Positions 59,901-64,000 of a DNA stretch of 64,000 bases are shown here, piece by piece. Position 1 is the first letter of the stretch. Each line of letters begins with the position of its first letter. A program made the position numbers and the translations under genes. The DNA is from Macrotrachela quadricornifera (lineage: Eukaryota > Rotifera > Eurotatoria > Philodinida > Philodinidae): positions 2,108,382-2,172,381 of the forward strand of contig JAJEKB010021277.1 in assembly GCA_022393335.1 (NCBI GenBank), in the 5' to 3' direction. The notes below the pieces were generated by a model, which did not search any database, was not told the DNA's origin, and saw only the letters and a list, made by a program, of their open reading frames with translations.

Positions 59901-61394
59901 TTGTTAAAGATGCTATTCACTATTCTAACCGAAGAAGTAAAAGACAGTTTCTTCTTTTATTTTCTTTTTTTCTAAGAACAAGATCTAAAATGGTTCTGGC
60001 TGGAAGTACAAGTATTATTTAACAAAAGTAAATATTAATTTACTTATAGTTGAGTTTCAACGAGGTGACTTTTGAGCAATAAATAAAAAACAACCAAATA
60101 AGATCAGTCTTATGAAAAAAAATCAGACTAGAGATAAAAATGTATTAAATACCGTCTGACGATTGATTAATGAATATGTAGAAGTCGATCTCTTGCAAAA
60201 ATGGCTGAATAGTCTAAACGATAAGTAATTGATGCATTGTATGCATGTTCGAATCTAACACTGTGAACTACATATTCTCATTCAGACTAGCTTAGAGTTG
60301 ATTACTACATGAAGCTACAACTCCTTCTTTGTATCGTCCTTGATGTCCTTACTTTTTCAATTTTAAACTACTTTTGGACACGCATTCCTGTCATCCATTT
60401 TGACTAGTCTTTATCTCAAAAAGTACTCGTCTAGGACTAGTCTACATATTCAACAATAATGTTCCGTATTAACCGAATTTGAACTATAATTATATCAAGG
60501 AATGTATGTTCTATGCACGACAAAGATTAATAAAACTTATATTAAGCGATGAACGCACATTCATATTACATTATATCATGGACCTCATCATTCTGACATT
60601 ATAAGGCTAATCTAGCGTGCGTATAATCATGACATTAATTGTTCTTATTTGTACAATGCATTATCTTTTTCTTTGTGTGATTGTCCGGATAAAAGAGTCG
60701 ATAACGACGAGTAACGAAAGTGAATCGATTGGAGGGAAGGACACACATAAGTGTTCTCTGTACGACTGATTTAGTGCGTGTAGTTACTCTAGTTAGAGTA
60801 TACGTGTAATCTTTAGAAACACAGTGGACCTCGTTTTTTTTGTCTTTTAATTCATTATCGAATGGATCATTATGACTTCGTGCTGTCCAGATACCGTTTC
60901 ATATGAATATCTTTCGAGTTCAATCTAAACTCATTTTTTGTTACAATGACAGTGGGACATGATTAGAAAAAAAGACACGTTTGTGCTGAATTTTGATTCT
61001 AAAAATGTATTTTTGCTCTTTTCTGATATCACATTTATCATCATTTTCATTGTTTATCAAAAAAAATAAAATCTTTTACAAATATTTCTTGGATTTATGT
61101 GAAACCGAACTATTTGATATTTCTTCAATGGCAGGTAACATGAATCGAGGCGGTTCACTAAATTCGCTACCTATAGATTCGAACTACTACCCTACTGACA
61201 AATATATAAACATACAGTTATTCTCAGGATGAAGATCTATACTATCGTGAAGGAAATATCCTTTAAGGACCAATGATACTTCTATGATATAGTCATTCAG
61301 AACCTAAATATACTCCTATAATATAGTCCTTGAAAACTTGGCGGAACCACTAACATTCTTTTTCTACTCTTACACAGATTTGAACTGTGATGTT
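56948..61394. other. Long intergenic region, no gene established
   Basis: About 4.4 kb. Frames such as 58760-59161 (minus) and 60993-61232 have no recognisable domain. A tRNA B-box-like motif occurs at 58198-58215 (minus) but no tRNA fold was found. Confidence 0.4.
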
Positions 61395-61480
61395 GCGAAC
61401 AAACATAGAAACACAAAATCAATTTCGAGATTAATATTCTATCTACAACCTAGAGAATAAGTGAACTTGTCTTATAAGTT
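61395..61480 (+). repeat. Dispersed repeat, copy 2
   Basis: Similar to 33484-33580 (GCGAACAAACATAGAAACACAAAATCAATTTCGAG region and the following TTCTATCTACAA). Ends undefined. Confidence 0.5.
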
Positions 61481-61738
61481 TCAGTTGCTAATAGAATAAG
61501 AATGAAGATAGTTTTATAGTGAGTTATTATATAAATAAACAACAAACGTAATGTATACGTCACTTGCTATTTTGTAGACGACAATGCGTTATCTTTCTTC
61601 ATTCATTTCTTTTTTTCTGTTCTATGATGGTGAGTCGTTAGTAATAAACACTCGAATACCACATGTAAGTTAAAAGACACCTGTTTGTATCATATCGTGT
61701 CACCATTAAAGCGAATTAACAATCGTCATCTTAGTCTA

Positions 61739-62953
61739 ATGGAAGGACAAAGTTTTCGTTCTTCCAATGAACAATTCAAAGAAATTGACAAAAAAATTAA
61801 ATGGTATGATAATTCTGCACTTCAACCCAATGATTCTTTAAAAGAAACAGTAACAACACATTCCTATTTATGGACTAGCCTTTTCATCGTCATATTTTTG
61901 CCTATATTTGTGATCATATTTATTTTATTTCTTCTTCTATGGATTCTTCCTGGATTTGGTTGGCTCTATGAACGATATGCTGAGGCTCGTGATCGAAAAA
62001 AATACTATCCACCAATAAAAGAAATGAAACGTTGGGGTCCTGATAATAAGCTCATACATGTAGTACATATTCGCGCACCAGAATCAAAACTTCCACCACT
62101 CGTGTATATAAGTGGTTTGGGTTCTAGTATGTACATTGTCAAACCACTTCTTCTCAAATTTGCTACATACATGAATGAACCTATTGAAATAATCTCATTT
62201 GATTCACCTGGATATGGTGCTTCTGAATCTCCCGATGATTGGAATACACAAACTGCAGAAACCGAACTTGCATTACTACGACAAATAATTGAAAAATTAT
62301 CTCTTCGTAAACCATTTATTCTTTTTGGTGCATCAGCTGGAGCTTCACTTGCACAACTTTATCGATTAAAATATCCAAAAGATGTTGCAGGTATTATTTT
62401 ATATGATCCAACACCTTCCAATGTATTCGAACCAAGTAGTCCAATGGCAGCTGATTTTAATCGTGCATTTTTTTTATATAAAAAAATGGCTTGTGCTGCT
62501 TCCTGTGGCTTAATGAGACCACTTGTACCCTTGATGCGTTATTGTATAACTGGTGAGTTTGGTGATATATTTCGTCTTTTACCTTCCGATCATATTGCTC
62601 TTTTCCTAACGAAAACAATGTTATTAAAAACTGGACATCATTTTCGATATTGGCATACTATCATGGATTACATCTCGAAGCTACAAAACTATGCTACAAT
62701 TGATCAAAATACACCTTTATTAGTTGTAAGTGCACTAAATTGGAGCAAAGAACGACCACATGGTGGTCTTACTAAAGAAGAAATGCGAGAATGGTGGTAT
62801 GATAATCAACAGGCTTTTGTTCGTAGTTCTGATAATGCTGGTTTTATTTGTCGCACTGATTATACTCATGCACAATGTATGATGGATATGGAACTAGCAG
62901 CTAATGCGACAAAAGCTATTTTAACACAAATTCATAATGAAACTGTTCAGTAA
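61739..62953 (+). CDS. Membrane-anchored alpha/beta hydrolase
   Basis: 404 aa from the ATG at 61739 (the frame is open upstream but without an earlier ATG). A single long hydrophobic helix spans residues about 43-77, after a short hydrophilic N-terminus, so it is probably a signal-anchored protein. The hydrolase domain starts near residue 105: strand LPPLVYISGLGSS (oxyanion region), SFDSPGYGASE, then the nucleophile elbow LFGASAGASLA with Ser199 in G-x-S-x-G, followed by YRLKYPKDVAGIILYDP. A C-terminal His377 (DYTHAQCMMD) is the likely catalytic base; the acid residue could not be assigned confidently. Substrate unknown; lipase, esterase or acyl-thioesterase-like roles are all possible. There are no introns in the coding region. 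Confidence 0.88.
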   Translation: MEGQSFRSSNEQFKEIDKKIKWYDNSALQPNDSLKETVTTHSYLWTSLFIVIFLPIFVIIFILFLLLWILPGFGWLYERYAEARDRKKYYPPIKEMKRWGPDNKLIHVVHIRAPESKLPPLVYISGLGSSMYIVKPLLLKFATYMNEPIEIISFDSPGYGASESPDDWNTQTAETELALLRQIIEKLSLRKPFILFGASAGASLAQLYRLKYPKDVAGIILYDPTPSNVFEPSSPMAADFNRAFFLYKKMACAASCGLMRPLVPLMRYCITGEFGDIFRLLPSDHIALFLTKTMLLKTGHHFRYWHTIMDYISKLQNYATIDQNTPLLVVSALNWSKERPHGGLTKEEMREWWYDNQQAFVRSSDNAGFICRTDYTHAQCMMDMELAANATKAILTQIHNETVQ

Positions 62954-63743
62954 CGTTGATTTCAGATTTCTTCTGTTTGAACTTATTTTCACTTTTTAAA
63001 TACAAATAAGAATAATCAAATAGTTTCATTCTAAACGACGTAATATTTAATATTCTTTTTGTTGAAGAAAAACATTATGTAATTCAATTGTCATAAATCT
63101 GGAATGAACAGTAATCTTAAATTAATATACGATCAGATCGAGATAAATCACCAAATCAATATTAAATATTGATCACAGTAATGCATTTAGTCTTATCATT
63201 TTTTCGGAGGATGAGGTTAATAAAGTAAATTCTCAAAGTACTTATCTAATACTTGGTCAAATCGGTTTTTTAGGTTCAAGTCTATGAAATTTTTGAATTT
63301 AATGACTAAATTTCGTCTCGATGATGTTGCCATTAATATAGATCTGTGTTTGAATTGCATGCAGTATTTTGATAATTTTGTTTCAGTCATGTTCCAGAGA
63401 AAAACTACAAGTACAGTTCAATAGAGATGTGTGTACCCTAACTGTTAAATCTTTAGAATTTACCATTCATCAGCTTTAATTCGAGAATAAATGGCAAATT
63501 GGCAGTATTAACAATATCTTGCTATGTATAAGCTCAAGGAAAAAACAATAAAGTATACTTTAGGAACTAGATGTGCCCCATTATAATATAATGCTCAGGG
63601 ATCTTGTTTTTTTCCCTAATCTAGCTGCAATACTTTATATTTAAACATATTTCGTATTCGAACTGAAACAATGAATCTATAATTTAAATTTATTGTTAAT
63701 ATAGATTTCATAAAGAAAAAAATACAAAAAATAAAATATTCTT
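62954..63743. other. Intergenic, no gene seen
   Basis: AT-rich spacer between the convergent hydrolase (plus) and the partial minus-strand gene; it holds both 3' ends. Nothing else recognised. Confidence 0.4.
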
Positions 63744-63984
63744 TTAATCAAATTGTACATTGTTACTTTTCAAATAATCGTGTACATTTAATCCTCGAAT
63801 ATCTCGACTTCCAACTAATGCTAAATTTCCATCATTTAATGAACAAATTCCAAAAGCATTAACTTGAATTGATGTTAAGTATTCTTGATGACTACAACAA
63901 TGTATAAAATGACTTCTTGCATCATTAACAAATAATAATTGAATATCTTCATTACATACCGTCGTTGCCGTTGAATTTGATTTT
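63744..63984 (-). CDS. Last exon of an unidentified gene (partial, runs off window)
   Basis: Minus-strand open segment after the acceptor TTCTGAATAG, encoding ~80 residues (NEDIQLLFVNDARSHFIHCC, GICSLNDGNLALVGSRDIRG, VHDYLKSNNVQFD) and ending in TAA at 63744. The spacing of SLNDGNLALVGSRDIRGLNV resembles a beta-propeller (WD40- or NHL-like) blade, but the family is not recognised. The rest of the gene lies beyond position 64000. Confidence 0.6.
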
Positions 63985-64000
63985 CTATTCAGAAAAAATA

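Noticed and set aside
1..64000. CRISPR arrays, bacterial operons, origins
   Set aside because: No regularly spaced short repeats; the gene structures are eukaryotic with introns.

Overview
The window looks like a piece of a bdelloid-rotifer-type nuclear genome (a metazoan of the Adineta/Rotaria kind). The DNA is AT-rich. Most genes are split by very short GT-AG introns of about 45-60 bp. Several protein types are ones known to be expanded in bdelloids: fast-evolving rhodopsin-like receptors, arginine ADP-ribosyltransferases fused to TPRs, divergent nuclear receptors, and RBR/IBR fragments. Species cannot be fixed from the sequence alone.

Layout: (1) 0.4-2.8 kb, a decayed DDE transposon with ~155 bp terminal inverted repeats. 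(2) 4-11.3 kb, a minus-strand classical calpain protease with a complete Cys/His/Asn triad; its distal introns are long, and its putative last intron holds one miniature element nested in another. (3) 12.9-13.9 kb, an intronless 7-TM receptor. (4) 15.5-16.1 kb, a single-exon SET-domain protein (minus). (5) 16.8-19.4 kb, a 12-exon peroxisomal acyl-CoA oxidase (minus) ending in the SKL peroxisome signal. (6) 24.3-29.8 kb, a three-exon nuclear receptor (plus) whose second intron carries a 3,273-bp hAT transposon with a perfect 8-bp target duplication. (7) 32-33.1 kb, a truncated second hAT beside a fold-back element. (8) 33.9-39 kb, the most striking gene: a secreted protein with a peritrophin-like N-terminus and three successive MACPF (perforin-like) domains. 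(9) 40.3-45.3 kb, a small two-exon orphan fragment and an NmrA-like NAD(P)-binding protein (both minus). (10) 46.9-47.5 kb, an RBR (RING-IBR) pseudogene. (11) 47.9-52.2 kb, two tandem minus-strand ADP-ribosyltransferase/TPR genes only ~60 bp apart; one keeps the R-S-ExE catalytic residues, the other has lost them. (12) 55.2-55.8 kb, a piggyBac-type miniature element flanked by TTAA. (13) 56.3-56.9 kb, a protein with two ubiquitin-like domains, no usable diglycine, and a hydrophobic tail. (14) 61.7-63 kb, a membrane-anchored alpha/beta hydrolase. (15) the right edge, a partial minus-strand gene.

The genes do not form one pathway. Themes are lipid oxidation (acyl-CoA oxidase), proteolysis and signalling (calpain, receptor, nuclear receptor), and possible defence or stress effectors (triple-MACPF protein, ADP-ribosyltransferase pair). 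At least five kinds of mobile or fold-back DNA sit in introns and intergenic gaps. Exon boundaries were read by eye from GT/AG sites and codon phase; they are predictions.
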